A DNA stretch of 64,000 bases from Duganella dendranthematis (GCF_012849375.1 NZ_CP051684.1:1550001-1614000), one strand, 5' to 3'; counted from the first letter of the stretch, positions 7,067 to 16,729 are shown. Made by a program: numbers and translations. The notes: generated from the letters alone by a model not told the origin.

Positions 7067-7513
7067 ATGAAACCCTTCATCAGTATTGTGCTGGCGGGCC
7101 TGGCGCTGTCCGCGCAGGCCGCAGAGCCAACCGAAAAAGACGCCATCGCCATGGCGGAAAAAGGCGCGGCCTTCATCAAGGCCAACGGCCAGGACGCCTT
7201 CCTCAAAAAGATCGCCGCCAAGGACCCCGACTACCTGCAAGGCTCGCTGTATGTCGACGTGCGCGACATCAAGACCGGCATCGTGCTGGCGCACCCGGTC
7301 AACCCGTCCATTGTCGGCAAGGACCTGACCGACATCCCCGACGCCAGCGGCAAGAAGTACCGCCGCGAGATCATCGACCTGGCCGCCAAAAAAGGCCACG
7401 GCTGGGTGGACTACCAATACAAAAACCCCACCACCGGCAAGATCGAGCCCAAGACCACCTACATCCTGCGCGTCGGCGACGTCGTGCTGGAAGCGGGCAT
7501 TTACAAGAAATAG
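7067..7513 (+). CDS. Secreted single-cache-domain protein
   Basis: A 148-residue protein with an N-terminal signal peptide (MKPFISIVLAGLALSAQAAE, cleavage after AQA). The rest is a small ligand-binding cache-type domain: KDAIAMAEKGAAFIKANGQDAFLKKI, then GSLYVDVRDI, GIVLAHPVNPSIVGKDL and GHGWVDYQYKNPTTGKIEPKTTYI, the typical order of single-cache_2 sensors. Usually such domains form the extracellular part of chemoreceptors; here the domain is a free periplasmic protein and the gene for a chemotaxis receptor follows 80 bases downstream, so it may feed ligand information to that receptor or act on its own. The ATG at 7067 is chosen over an in-frame TTG at 7061. It is divergent from the kamA fragment. 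Confidence 0.8.
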   Translation: MKPFISIVLAGLALSAQAAEPTEKDAIAMAEKGAAFIKANGQDAFLKKIAAKDPDYLQGSLYVDVRDIKTGIVLAHPVNPSIVGKDLTDIPDASGKKYRREIIDLAAKKGHGWVDYQYKNPTTGKIEPKTTYILRVGDVVLEAGIYKK

Positions 7514-7534
7514 CACCGTTACCCCGGGCACACC

Positions 7535-7564
7535 GGGGTCTGACCCCGAACGGGGTCAGACCCC
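7535..7564. repeat. Paired GGGGTCTGACCCC-type palindromes
   Basis: GGGGTCTGACCCC (7535-7547) and GGGGTCAGACCCC (7552-7564) stand four bases apart and are inverted copies of each other, so the segment can fold as one hairpin or two. It lies between the cache protein and the receptor gene. Its form is that of a short dispersed palindrome, as in REP-type elements; a transcript-stabilising or terminating effect between the two genes is possible. Confidence 0.6.
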
Positions 7565-7593
7565 ATCGCCGGCGGGGTTGAAGGGAGAACACC

Positions 7594-9246
7594 ATGCTGA
7601 ACAAACTGCGTATCGGACCCAAACTGCTGCTGGCACCGATGCTGGTGCTGGTACTGCTGATCACCACCGCCGGCGCGGCCTATGTCGGCATGGTGCGCCA
7701 GAACGCCTCGCTGGAAAACCTGGTGCAGGTGCGCGCCGCCCGCCTCAAGACCGCCGCCGACGTCTCCGGCGAAGCGCGCTACGCCCACGCCCATATCTAC
7801 CAGTTGCTGGCGTGGGTCAACGGCAGCTTCGCCCAGGCGCGGCTGGACGCGCTGTCGCGCGATATCAAGGCGCGCCACACCGCCATCGACGCGCTGCTGC
7901 GCCAGCTCGACGCCGACGCCACCGGCGACGCCGAACGCAAGATCGCCGCCCAATCGCTGCAAGCGTTGGCGGCCTACCGCAAGGCCGTGCTGGAAACGAT
8001 GGACATGGCGCAGATGGACCAGAGCATCGCCACCAACTCGATGGCCATCGCCGAAAAACAATTCCTGCTGCTGAACGATCAGCTGGCGCAGCTCTCGGCG
8101 CTGGAAAAACAGCTCAGCGAAGCCGCCCACACGCAGGCCAAGGCCGACTTCCGCACGCTCAACGCCACCATGGCCATCATGGTCCTGCTGTCGATTGCGC
8201 TATCGATCGGCGTGACGATGGCGGTGCGTGGCGCCATGCTGCGCGACATCCGCGCCATCGCCGACGTGGTGATCGCGCTGGCCGCCGGCCGCCTCGCCGC
8301 GGGCCGCAGCCCCCAGGGCCGCGACGAAATCGCCGACACCGCGCGCATGCTGGACCAGACCATGGCCAACCTGACGCAAACCCTCACCACCATTCTCGGC
8401 GCGGTGCGCTCGATCGACACCGCCGCGCGCGAAATCGCCACCGGCAACCTGGACCTGTCGACCCGCACCGAAATGCAAGCCAGCTCGCTGGAACAAACCG
8501 CCAGCGCCATGAACAGCCTGACACAAGCCGTGCAGGCCAACGCCGCCAATGCGCGCCAGGCCTGCCAGCTGGCGGCCGGCGCCAGCGACCTGGCGCAGCA
8601 CGGCGGCGCCGCGATGGAAGACGCCGTACACACCATGGCCTCCATCCGCGCCAGCTCGCGCCAGATCGTCGACATCATCGCCGTCATCGACGGCATCTCG
8701 TTCCAGACCAATATCCTGGCGCTTAACGCCGCCGTCGAAGCGGCGCGCGCCGGCGAGCAGGGACGAGGCTTTGCCGTCGTCGCCGCCGAAGTGCGCACGC
8801 TGGCGCAGCGCTCGGCCGCCGCCGCCAAGGAAATCAAGACGCTGATCGCCGCCTCGGTGGCCACCATCGACAGCGGCAGCGCCTCGGTGCAGCAGGCCGG
8901 CGAACGGATGGGCGGCATCGTCGCCGCCGTGCAGCAGGTCAACGACATCATCGCCCGCATCAGCGCCGCCAGCGCCGAACAGGCGCAGGGCATCGCCGAA
9001 GTCAATCAGGCGGTCGGTCAGATGGATGATGTGACGCAGCAGAACGCCGCGCTGGTGGAACAAGCCGCCGCCGCTGCCGCCAGCCTGCAGGACCAGGCCG
9101 GCCATCTGTCGCAGGCGGTGTCGGTGTTCAAATTAGAGAACAACTCAAACGCGCCGCAGGGGCTTGCTCAAAAACCGCGAATCGGCTTCGACGAAGCGCC
9201 ACGGCAAGTCCACCGCTTTGGAAATGCCGATGCGCGGGCCGGCTAG
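7594..9246 (+). CDS. Methyl-accepting chemotaxis protein
   Basis: A 550-residue inner-membrane chemoreceptor that passes ligand signals to CheA/CheW. Residues 11-33 and about 191-213 are membrane spans enclosing a four-helix-bundle periplasmic domain; a HAMP domain follows (about 214-266) and then the long signalling hairpin. The hairpin tip is conserved from about residue 366 ([21 protein letters not shown], then [19 protein letters not shown]). Methylation-type Glu/Gln heptads flank it. The ATG at 7594 follows AAGGGAG. The last 34 residues are not conserved in character and the 3' end overlaps the converging glycosylase gene by 102 bases, so the true C-terminus may differ. No other che genes are nearby. 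Confidence 0.92.
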   Translation: MLNKLRIGPKLLLAPMLVLVLLITTAGAAYVGMVRQNASLENLVQVRAARLKTAADVSGEARYAHAHIYQLLAWVNGSFAQARLDALSRDIKARHTAIDALLRQLDADATGDAERKIAAQSLQALAAYRKAVLETMDMAQMDQSIATNSMAIAEKQFLLLNDQLAQLSALEKQLSEAAHTQAKADFRTLNATMAIMVLLSIALSIGVTMAVRGAMLRDIRAIADVVIALAAGRLAAGRSPQGRDEIADTARMLDQTMANLTQTLTTILGAVRSIDTAAREIATGNLDLSTRTEMQASSLEQTASAMNSLTQAVQANAANARQACQLAAGASDLAQHGGAAMEDAVHTMASIRASSRQIVDIIAVIDGISFQTNILALNAAVEAARAGEQGRGFAVVAAEVRTLAQRSAAAAKEIKTLIAASVATIDSGSASVQQAGERMGGIVAAVQQVNDIIARISAASAEQAQGIAEVNQAVGQMDDVTQQNAALVEQAAAAAASLQDQAGHLSQAVSVFKLENNSNAPQGLAQKPRIGFDEAPRQVHRFGNADARAG

Positions 9247-9725
9247 CACCTCGACCTCGCGGTCGCGCGGCAGCAGCAGGAACGGCGGCGCGTCCAGCGG
9301 CAGGTTGTTATGCGCGCGCGACACGCCCTGCGCCTGACACAGGCGTCCCGGCCCGAGCACAGCAAGCGCACATCATCGAGCTTGCGCCGCGCGCGCATCA
9401 GCGCCAGCCCTTCGGCCTCGTCCAACGGCTCCAGCGCCCGCAGCAGCACCCCGGCGCCGTGCCCGGGCTCGCGGCAGACAAAATTCAGACACCAGTGGAT
9501 GCCGTGCGACTGGTATACATAGCTGCGCCCCGGCGGCCCGAACATGGCGAAATTGCGCGGCGTCTCGCCGCCGTAGCAATGCGAGGCCGGCTCTTCGCGA
9601 TCGTACGCCTCGGTCTCCACAATGCGGCCGCCGACGCCGTTAAACAGCAGCGTCACGCCGATCAGCTGGGGCGCCACCACATGCGACGGCGCGTCGAAAT
9701 CTATGCCTGCCAGATTGGTTATCAT
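9145..9725 (-). pseudogene. DNA-3-methyladenine glycosylase (AAG/Mpg type), frameshifted
   Basis: The enzyme family removes alkylated purines in base-excision repair. The first frame, from [10 protein letters not shown] (9725), carries the family blocks [36 protein letters not shown] and [18 protein letters not shown], up to [10 protein letters not shown]. The continuation ([18 protein letters not shown] to SKPLRRV) is found in another frame ending at 9145. One extra base in the G/C run at about 9347-9354 would restore a full-length protein of about 190 residues. All catalytic-region motifs remain, so this may be a sequencing error and not decay. The gene converges on and overlaps the chemoreceptor gene and is divergent from the HDOD gene. 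Confidence 0.82.
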
Positions 9726-9909
9726 GCGTCTATTGTAAACACCAATCTGAACTGTTCGCCCACACAATTGGTGACAAATCATTATCAAATCCAGCTAATC
9801 CACGACAAAATACGGCCCATTAGTCAGAATTTCATCGCAAATTCGCGCAATCGCCCCCCGCTTGCGGCGATAATCGAGGGTAAGATTGCCTTTTGCCCTG
9901 AAGACCCCA

Positions 9910-10776
9910 ATGACGACAGTTGCTGCCCCAGCCTTGCCAACAGAAAACGCGGTGGAAGACGCGCTGATGCGCTCCATCCGGATTCCGCCCCGGCCGAGCC
10001 TGCTCGTCGACCTGCAGCGTGAACTGGCCGCGCCCGATCCGTCGCCGCGCCAGATCGCCCGCATCATCGCCAACGACGTCGGCATGTCCGGCGCGCTGCT
10101 GAAACTGGCCAACTCGCCGTTCTTCGGCGCCGCGCGCAAGGCCAAGTCGGTCGAGCAGGCGATCAACTTCCTCGGCATTAACCAGTGCGCGGCGCTGCTG
10201 ACCGGGCTGCTGGCGCGCCAGGCCATCGACGGCAACGACGCCAACCTCAGCGAATTCTGGGAAATCTCGGCGCGCCGCGCCCAGGCGCTGGTGTTCACTT
10301 CGCGCAAGCTGCGCGTGGCGCCGCCCGACATCGCCCACACCTTCGGCCTGTTCTGCGACATCGGCGTGCCGCTGCTGATGAACCGCTTCGCCGACTACAC
10401 CGACACCTACGAGCGCGCCTGCAACGACCCGCACGGCGTGTTCACCGCCATCGAGGACGAGCGCTACAGCACCAACCATGCCGCCATCGGCTGCCTGCTG
10501 GCGCGCAACTGGGGCCTGTCGCCGGATGTCTCCTGGGCCATCCTGCACCACCACGATTACCGCGTGCTGGACGACGCCGCCACCGACGACGCCATCCGCT
10601 CGCTGGTGGCGCTGTCGCTGCTGGCCGAAAAAGGCATCCAGCGCCTGCATAACCACAGCACCTCGTACGAGTGGGAAAAGGGCGGCGACAGCGCCTGCCG
10701 CCACCTCGGCCTGACCGAGGATGAAACCGAAGATCTGCTCGATGAGCTGAACGAAACCTTCCACACCGAACGCTAA
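9910..10776 (+). CDS. HDOD-domain protein
   Basis: A 288-residue protein whose residues about 15-225 form an HDOD domain (metal-dependent-hydrolase-related output domain): RIPPRPSLLVDLQRELAAPDPSPRQIARIIANDVGMSGALLKLANSPFFG is split here across residues 23-72, then SVEQAINFLGINQCAALL and HAAIGCLLARNWGLSPDVSWAILHHH. HDOD proteins act in signal transduction, often downstream of second messengers or in chemotaxis and motility control, without known catalysis of their own. The start at MTTVAAPA (9910) is preferred over 9886 because the first eight upstream codons are atypical. It lies 17 bases upstream of the DUF2863 gene, so the two are probably cotranscribed. Confidence 0.85.
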   Translation: MTTVAAPALPTENAVEDALMRSIRIPPRPSLLVDLQRELAAPDPSPRQIARIIANDVGMSGALLKLANSPFFGAARKAKSVEQAINFLGINQCAALLTGLLARQAIDGNDANLSEFWEISARRAQALVFTSRKLRVAPPDIAHTFGLFCDIGVPLLMNRFADYTDTYERACNDPHGVFTAIEDERYSTNHAAIGCLLARNWGLSPDVSWAILHHHDYRVLDDAATDDAIRSLVALSLLAEKGIQRLHNHSTSYEWEKGGDSACRHLGLTEDETEDLLDELNETFHTER

Positions 10777-10793
10777 CAGAAGTCAAAACACGC

Positions 10794-11981
10794 ATGCCTA
10801 AGAATAAGCGCCCCGTACCGCGCAAATCCGCCAACTCGCCGGAAGTCAAAGACGAACAGCAAACCAACGAACTGTGCGCGCTGGCGCTCGACCTGGCCGA
10901 TGAATCGGCCGGCGCCGACATCGTCGCCGCCGCCACCCGCGACGAGCTGGCGCAGAAGCACATCGAATTCCAGCGCCTGCTGCGCCGCCTGCTGGCGCAA
11001 GGCAAGAACGAAGTGCTGTACGGCGCCATCGAACTGGCGCGCGAAGAATCCACCGACGCTTACCGCTACCTGCGCAACGCCGTCGAAGAAGGCGCCGCCA
11101 ACCTGATCGTGCGGCGCGAAGGTGCGCCCGAACTGGAAATCGATGCCTTCGCCATTCCGGTGTTCGTGCACAGCCAGGGCGGCCTTGATCCGGCCGCCGA
11201 CTTCCAGGACGCCGACGCTTACGAGGCGCTGCTCAACAGCTTCACCGACGCCGGCCTGGAAAGCCCGAAAGCCAAGGTGGTGCTGGTCAGCCATGCCTAC
11301 GACCTGGACGAAATCGAACGCATCAACTATGGCCTGCTGCACGCCATGGTGCGCGAAGCAGCGCAGTCGCTGACCGACAAGAAAATCGCCGCCGCGCCGG
11401 CGCTGGAACGCAGCATGGCGGCCGGCTGGTCGCCGACCAGCTTCAGCAGCGACGACACGGCGATCGAACTGCGCTTCCTGCTGGGCTTCTCGCTCAAGCG
11501 CGCCGACGACGCCTTCTATAAAGTGCCGGCCAGCGAAAAAGCGTCCGACGCCTACTTCGCCAAGCGCGCCGAAACCTATCAGAAATGGACCGAGCAGTTT
11601 GCGCCGCTGGTGGCGCGCTGCCTGGGCCGCGCGCGCGGCGCCGATCCGGCGTTGACGCTGAACTTCCTGTACCAGGACCTGTTCTTCGGCGCCCGCGCCC
11701 AGGGCCAGTCGGAATACGACATGCTGAGCCTGCTGTCGGCCTTGAACCAGGCGCTGGAAGGCCACGATCCCGCAACGCTGCAAGCCATAATCGCCCCCAC
11801 CGACGATGACGACGAGCCGGCGCTGCGGGTGCAGCTGTCGCACGGCGGCAGCGTACTGGCCAGCGCCGACAAGCCGCTCGACCCGGCCGCCGAACTGGAA
11901 CTGGCGCTGGAAGACCTGGGCGACGCCCTGGCCAGCCTGGGCATTACCGATATTTCGGTCTCGGAAGATCCGCTGGCCTGA
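10794..11981 (+). CDS. DUF2863-like cytoplasmic protein
   Basis: A 395-residue soluble acidic protein with no signal peptide or membrane span. I assign it to the beta-proteobacterial DUF2863 group from overall length and composition and from blocks such as LAQKHIEFQRLLRRLLAQGKNEVLYGAIELA is a long conserved stretch at about residues 52-83, and KAKVVLVSHAYDLDEIERINYG at about 165-186; this assignment is by memory and moderately sure. A basic N-terminal tail (MPKNKRPVPRKS) precedes the domain. Function unknown. It follows the HDOD gene closely on the same strand and is followed after 118 bases by a lipoprotein gene. Confidence 0.6.
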   Translation: MPKNKRPVPRKSANSPEVKDEQQTNELCALALDLADESAGADIVAAATRDELAQKHIEFQRLLRRLLAQGKNEVLYGAIELAREESTDAYRYLRNAVEEGAANLIVRREGAPELEIDAFAIPVFVHSQGGLDPAADFQDADAYEALLNSFTDAGLESPKAKVVLVSHAYDLDEIERINYGLLHAMVREAAQSLTDKKIAAAPALERSMAAGWSPTSFSSDDTAIELRFLLGFSLKRADDAFYKVPASEKASDAYFAKRAETYQKWTEQFAPLVARCLGRARGADPALTLNFLYQDLFFGARAQGQSEYDMLSLLSALNQALEGHDPATLQAIIAPTDDDDEPALRVQLSHGGSVLASADKPLDPAAELELALEDLGDALASLGITDISVSEDPLA

Positions 11982-12099
11982 AAGCAATTTCCAGTTTGAC
12001 AGTCCTGGTGTAGCCGAGGATACTTTCCTGCACGCGGAACGCAGATTCCGCTGCCTGGTGCGGCGCCGGCTTGTGCTCCGCAGCAAAGGGAGACACGTC

Positions 12100-13287
12100 A
12101 TGACACCATGGGCCCGCATTCTGATCCTGTGCAGCGCCGCATTCCTCAGCGGCTGCGCCAGCCAAACACCGCGCGTGGCGCCGGCGCAGCAACTGTTCCA
12201 CGACCAGCTGTTCCAGCCGCCCACCGCACCGATCGACACCGCCAGCGTGTTCGCCCTGACCCCGGAGATGCGCGACTACGTCAAACATGAGCTCGGCACG
12301 CCCGGCCCCGGCCGCGACGTCCGCCGCATGCTGTTCGACGCCCTGTACCGGCGCGACAAGCTGCAGCTGGAATACGACGCCGCCCTGACCCGCACCGCGT
12401 CCGAAACCTTTGCCGCCCGCTCCGGTAACTGCCTGTCGCTGGCCATCATGACCGCCGCGCTGGCGCGTGAGCTAAAGATGCCGGTGATTTTCCAGCAGGT
12501 GCAGATCGACGAAGTATGGAGCCGCGCTGGCAGCCTGTACTTCGCCAGCAACCACGTCAACCTGTCGCTGGGACGGCCGCTGGCCGGGCAGAATCCCTAC
12601 CTGCTGACTGCCGTCGACGTCGCCAATTCGCTGACTGTCGACTTCATCCCGATCCCGCCGCAGGCGCGCGAGAACGCCAGGCCGCTGACCGAGAAAACCG
12701 TGCTGGCCATGTACCTCAACAACCGCGCCGCCGAACTGCTGTCGGCCGGCCAGGTCGACGACGCCTACTGGGCAGCGCGCCAGGCGGCCGAGGCCGATCC
12801 CTTGTTCATCAACGCCTACAACACGCTGGGCGTGATCTACCAGCACCACGGCGATCAGCCGCAGGCGGAAGCGGCGCTGCGCTACGCGCAAAGCCAGTTG
12901 CCGGACAACACCATCTACCTGTCCAACCTGGCGCAGACGCTGGAAAGCGCCAACAAGCTGGATGAGGCCGCCGTACTGCGCGCGCGGCTGGCGCGGCTCG
13001 AACCCTATCCGCCGTTCTACTTCTTCGTGCAGGGCCAGGAAGCCATGAAGCTGGGCGACTACGCCCGTGCCCGCACGCTGTTCGAGCGTGAGCTGGACCG
13101 GGTGCCGGATTACCACGAGCTGCACTTCTGGCTGGCGGTGGCCAACTACCAGCTGGGCAATCTGCGCGCGGCCGACCGCCACATGGCGCTGGCCATGGAA
13201 AACAGCACCACCCGCGGCGACCACGATGTCTATTCGGCCAAGCTCGACCATCTGCGCGCCTACGCCGCCCAATTGCGGGCCAAATAG
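12100..13287 (+). CDS. Lipoprotein with transglutaminase-like and TPR domains
   Basis: A 395-residue protein beginning with a lipoprotein signal (ILILCSAAFLSGCAS, lipidated Cys at about residue 21). Residues about 90-160 resemble a transglutaminase-like cysteine-peptidase fold: SGNCLSLAIMTAALARELKMP carries the candidate catalytic Cys and NHVNLSLG the candidate His. From about residue 205 to 390 the protein consists of tetratricopeptide-like helical repeats (INAYNTLGVIYQHHGDQPQ, NTIYLSNLAQTLESANKLD, HELHFWLAVANYQLGNLRA). The combination suggests an envelope protein that assembles partners and may process a peptide or cell-wall substrate, but no substrate is indicated. The ATG at 12100 is preceded by AAGGGAGA. 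Confidence 0.78.
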   Translation: MTPWARILILCSAAFLSGCASQTPRVAPAQQLFHDQLFQPPTAPIDTASVFALTPEMRDYVKHELGTPGPGRDVRRMLFDALYRRDKLQLEYDAALTRTASETFAARSGNCLSLAIMTAALARELKMPVIFQQVQIDEVWSRAGSLYFASNHVNLSLGRPLAGQNPYLLTAVDVANSLTVDFIPIPPQARENARPLTEKTVLAMYLNNRAAELLSAGQVDDAYWAARQAAEADPLFINAYNTLGVIYQHHGDQPQAEAALRYAQSQLPDNTIYLSNLAQTLESANKLDEAAVLRARLARLEPYPPFYFFVQGQEAMKLGDYARARTLFERELDRVPDYHELHFWLAVANYQLGNLRAADRHMALAMENSTTRGDHDVYSAKLDHLRAYAAQLRAK

Positions 13288-13473
13288 CCGGACACAACTT
13301 ATCGGAATGACATTCAAAAAAGCATGATGGTGGTATGCTGGGCAGGCTTCAGTGGCCACGCAGTAGCCATTTACTTGACACTAAGTTGCGGTCGCGCAAC
13401 AATTGCAAGTAAATTAAGCGCTCTCAAGTTACTTGAAGCTGCTTCGCGCTGCATCTACCACAAGGATTTTGTC

Positions 13474-16083
13474 ATGCTGAGATTCAGGCCCAGCCACGCC
13501 GCCCCCTTTCTGATTGCCGCGCTGCTGGCCGGCTGCGGGGGCGGTGGCGGCGGCAGTAGCGGCGGTAACGGCGGCGGCACCACCGCGCCGGCCGCCAGTC
13601 CCGCCCTCACCTTCACCCCGGCCACCGTCACCGGCAACGTCCCGGCCGGCCTGACGCTGACTGCCAGCGTCATCGCCAGCGTCACCCGCCCGAGCGACTT
13701 CAGCAACGCCACCAATGTCACCGCGCTGGTGGTCGACAGCGCCGGCATTCTGCTGCCGAATGTCCAGCTGGTGCAGGACAGCAGCACCCAATACCACGCC
13801 GTGCTGCAAACCGCGCCGACGCTGGCCGCCGGCAACTACAAGGGCAGCTTCAGCGTGCGCCTTTGCCGCGACAGCGGCTGCGCCAGCCAGTTCCCCGGTT
13901 CGCCGGTCGCGCTGCCGTATGACATCACCGTGCTGCCGGCCGGCAGCGCCAACTTCAGCGCCGTGCCGGCCATGCCGCTGACCGCCAGCGTCAAGAGCGG
14001 CGACCCGGCGCCGGCCGGCACGGCGGTCGCCATCACCACCAGCGGTAACTGGAGCGCCAGCAGCGGCGCCGCCTGGCTCAAGCTGAGCGCCACCAGCGGC
14101 GCCGGCAACGGCAGCCTGAGCGTCAGCTACGACGCCACCGGGCTGGCGGCTGGCACCTATAGCGCCAACCTCAGCGTCACCAGCGGCGACAACACCATCA
14201 CGCTGCCGGCGACGCTGACCGTGCTGCCGCCCGGCCTGGTCCTGGGCAGCAACAGCGTGACCTTCAACGCCATCAACGGCGCGCCGATCCCAAGCCAGAT
14301 CGTCAGCCTGGACACCGACAACAAGATCACCACCACCTGGAGCGCCACCAGCAACAGCGCGTGGCTGAACGTGTCGCCGACCGCCGGCACCACGCCAGCC
14401 ACCACCATTCTGGCGGTCGACGCCACCGTTGGCACGCTGGCCAGCGGCAGCTACCCCGGCGCCATCACCATCAAGCCGACCGGCCTGGCCGAGCGCACGC
14501 TGCCGGTCACGCTCAACCTGACCCCGGCCACGCTGCAGGCCTCGGTCAGCACCATGACGCTGGGCGGCGCCTACGGCCGCGACTTCAGCACCAGCCAGGT
14601 GGCGCAGCCGCTCAAGCTGACGCTCAACACCAGCACCAACAGCTGGCCGTGGACATTCAGCAACGTGCCGCTGTGGGCCAGCGCCACCACCACCGGCGGC
14701 ACCGTCAACGCCGCCGGCGCTAGCACCAACTTCAAGGGCATCGCCGCTAACGCGCCGATCGGCGCCAACACTGGCCTCGTCAACGCCGTCGCCCAGGTCA
14801 ACGGCGACACCGTCAAGACCTCGGTACTGTTCGTCCTCAACAAGGACCTGCACAAGCTGCTGCCGGCGGAAACCGCCGTGGCGCTGGTCAGCACCCCGAC
14901 CTGGAGCCGCATGACCCGCACCATCACGGTCAACGACAACTTCAACAGCTTTGCCGGCATGAGCGCCACCAGCGACCAGTCGTGGCTGGTGGCCGGCGTC
15001 AGCGGCAACCAGTTGACGCTGACCGCCGACGCCAGTCAGCAGCTGACCGACACCGTCGCCGCCGCCACCATCACGCTGACGCCGTCCGATCCGGACGTGG
15101 TGGCGCCGGAGGTGATCCGCGTGGCGCTGTGGAAGGGCACGGCCGCCCCGGCTGCAGCCACCAGCGCCGCGCTGCCCTACACCACCGTCGCCACCGACCC
15201 GCTGCGGCCGTACGCTTACGTGCACAACGGCGGCGCCTACATCGACGTCTACAACATCTATACCGGCCTCAAGGAAGCCAGCATCACCGGCTTCTCGGCC
15301 CACCTGGGCGACATGGCGGTCAGCCCCAACGGTGACGCGCTGTACGTGGTCGACATCGACAACAGCCGCATCACGACCGTCAGCCTGGCCACGCGCGCCA
15401 TCAGCGGCCAGCTGCCGCTGGCGGTGGCCGGCAGCGCCGCCACCCGCCTCAAGCTGATCCGCCCGAACGGCGTCGGCATGCTGGTACTCAGCGACGGACA
15501 ACTGTACCTGACCGCCAGCAATACCCGCCTGGCCAACCTGTCGCTGAGCAGCGGCACCGTCGAAGCCAGCGCCGACGGCAAGCGCGTGGTGCAGCAAACC
15601 GAAGGCGCCGCCACGATCCAGCACACCACCACCAGCGTCGACTACGCCGCGCTGTCCGGCGGCACGCTGTTTGCCGCCAAGCTGGCCAGCGCCAGCCACA
15701 GCAGCCCGGGCACGCTGGGCCAGGACCTGTGGGTCAGCGCCGACGGCTCGCGCGTGATTTACGCCGCCAGCACGCCAAAATCGTGCACCATCATGGATGG
15801 CGCCAATCTCGGCATCCTCGGCTATATGCCGATCGGCGACGCCGTCCCCAACAACGTCACCGTGTTGCTGGACGGCCGTATCGTCTGCGCCGGCGCCGCG
15901 CGCGGCAACACCAACGACGTCTACCTGTACGACAGCACCGGCGCCCGCCTGATCCAGCAATACAAGCTCAATACCGCCGGCAAAGCCCTGCTGCCGCGCC
16001 AATTGGCGGCCTCGGGCGACGGCTGGATTCTGGTCGGCATCACCGACGACGGCGTCGTCACCTTCCTGCCGGTCGGCCCATAA
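13474..16083 (+). CDS. Large surface lipoprotein with BACON-like repeats and a C-terminal propeller-like domain
   Basis: An 869-residue lipoprotein: signal peptide with lipobox (LIAALLAGCGGG) and a Gly/Ser/Thr-rich spacer to about residue 45. The middle contains at least two BACON-like immunoglobulin repeats, recognisable by WSASSGAAWLKLSATSG...GTYSANLSVTSG (about 190-240) and WSATSNSAWLNVSPTAG...GSYPGAITI (about 290-335), with a further diverged copy near SATSDQSWLVAG. The C-terminal third (about 560-869) has repeats of YAYVHNGGAYIDVYNI, HLGDMAVSPNGDALYVVDIDNS and LLDGRIVCAGAARGNTNDVYLYDS, typical of a beta-propeller. BACON domains bind carbohydrate or mucin-like ligands. The start at 13474 has AAGGA upstream and gives the signal peptide directly. 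A terminator follows. Confidence 0.8.
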   Translation: MLRFRPSHAAPFLIAALLAGCGGGGGGSSGGNGGGTTAPAASPALTFTPATVTGNVPAGLTLTASVIASVTRPSDFSNATNVTALVVDSAGILLPNVQLVQDSSTQYHAVLQTAPTLAAGNYKGSFSVRLCRDSGCASQFPGSPVALPYDITVLPAGSANFSAVPAMPLTASVKSGDPAPAGTAVAITTSGNWSASSGAAWLKLSATSGAGNGSLSVSYDATGLAAGTYSANLSVTSGDNTITLPATLTVLPPGLVLGSNSVTFNAINGAPIPSQIVSLDTDNKITTTWSATSNSAWLNVSPTAGTTPATTILAVDATVGTLASGSYPGAITIKPTGLAERTLPVTLNLTPATLQASVSTMTLGGAYGRDFSTSQVAQPLKLTLNTSTNSWPWTFSNVPLWASATTTGGTVNAAGASTNFKGIAANAPIGANTGLVNAVAQVNGDTVKTSVLFVLNKDLHKLLPAETAVALVSTPTWSRMTRTITVNDNFNSFAGMSATSDQSWLVAGVSGNQLTLTADASQQLTDTVAAATITLTPSDPDVVAPEVIRVALWKGTAAPAAATSAALPYTTVATDPLRPYAYVHNGGAYIDVYNIYTGLKEASITGFSAHLGDMAVSPNGDALYVVDIDNSRITTVSLATRAISGQLPLAVAGSAATRLKLIRPNGVGMLVLSDGQLYLTASNTRLANLSLSSGTVEASADGKRVVQQTEGAATIQHTTTSVDYAALSGGTLFAAKLASASHSSPGTLGQDLWVSADGSRVIYAASTPKSCTIMDGANLGILGYMPIGDAVPNNVTVLLDGRIVCAGAARGNTNDVYLYDSTGARLIQQYKLNTAGKALLPRQLAASGDGWILVGITDDGVVTFLPVGP

Positions 16084-16101
16084 ATTCGCGCGCCCCGCTC
16101 G

Positions 16102-16138
16102 ACGCCGCCGACAGCCGTACGCTGCGGCGGCGTTTTTT
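16102..16138 (+). terminator. Rho-independent terminator after the BACON lipoprotein
   Basis: ACGCCGCCG (16102-16110) pairs with CGGCGGCGT (16125-16133) around a 14-base loop and is followed by a run of six T. It overlaps the last bases of the converging glycosylase gene at 16137. Confidence 0.8.
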
Positions 16139-16640
16139 ATTCAAGCAGCAGTTTCCAGCGCTCCAGCTTTTGTGCCAATGTGAGCGAGGCGTGAGCGGGC
16201 GAGGTGGAAGGCAGCACCAGCGTGCGGTAGCCTTCAGCGGCGAACTGGGGTGCAAACTTGCCGGAGGTCTGACCGTTGAAGCCGACCGTGTGCAGCAGCG
16301 GGCACAATTCGCGCAGGCGGGCGAAGTCGTTGGCGGCGGGTTTGCGGATGGCGGAGTCCAGACTCCCCTCGCGCTCGCACGCACCCAGCACATCCCACAG
16401 GCCGAAGCCGTGCGCCAGCAGGCGCGGCAAGCGCTCTGCATACGGTAAATCAGCCAGCAGCTCACCGGTCAGCGCCGACAGTATCGGCCACAGCAAGTTG
16501 CGCGGATGGGCATAGTATTGCTGCACCGCCAGCGACGCCGCGCCGGGAAAACTACCGAGTATCAAGATGCGAGTCTGCGCATCGATCACCGGCGCCAGGC
16601 CGGTCAGAGCGGAGGAAGAAGGGGAAGCAGCCACAGTCAT
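16137..16640 (-). CDS. DNA-deoxyinosine glycosylase (uracil-DNA glycosylase superfamily)
   Basis: A 167-residue enzyme of the UDG superfamily, probably family 6 (hypoxanthine-DNA glycosylase), which excises deaminated adenine. Motif 1 is LILGSFPGAASLAVQQYY (about residues 26-43), followed by HPRNLLWPIL, LLAHGFGLWDVLGACER (about 76-92) and motif 2 LPSTSPAHASLTLAQKLERW near the C-terminus. The start at MTVAASPSSS (16640) is chosen because the upstream in-frame extension runs into the promoter region of the divergent gene. It joins the 3-methyladenine glycosylase and the Ada operon as a third base-damage repair function in the window. Confidence 0.78.
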   Translation of the reverse strand: MTVAASPSSSALTGLAPVIDAQTRILILGSFPGAASLAVQQYYAHPRNLLWPILSALTGELLADLPYAERLPRLLAHGFGLWDVLGACEREGSLDSAIRKPAANDFARLRELCPLLHTVGFNGQTSGKFAPQFAAEGYRTLVLPSTSPAHASLTLAQKLERWKLLLE

Positions 16641-16729
16641 GTCCCATTGTAGCGGATGCCCGACAGCGCCACGTTCGGGTGTAGAATTTGCAGGCGGCAC
16701 AGACCGCGCCAACACAACAGGAGACAACC

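Noticed and set aside
13429..16002. 857-codon leftward open frame opposite the BACON lipoprotein
   Set aside because: It is a shadow of the high G+C lipoprotein gene; its composition is Gly/Ala/Arg/His-rich without motifs and the rightward frame has a clear signal peptide and domains.
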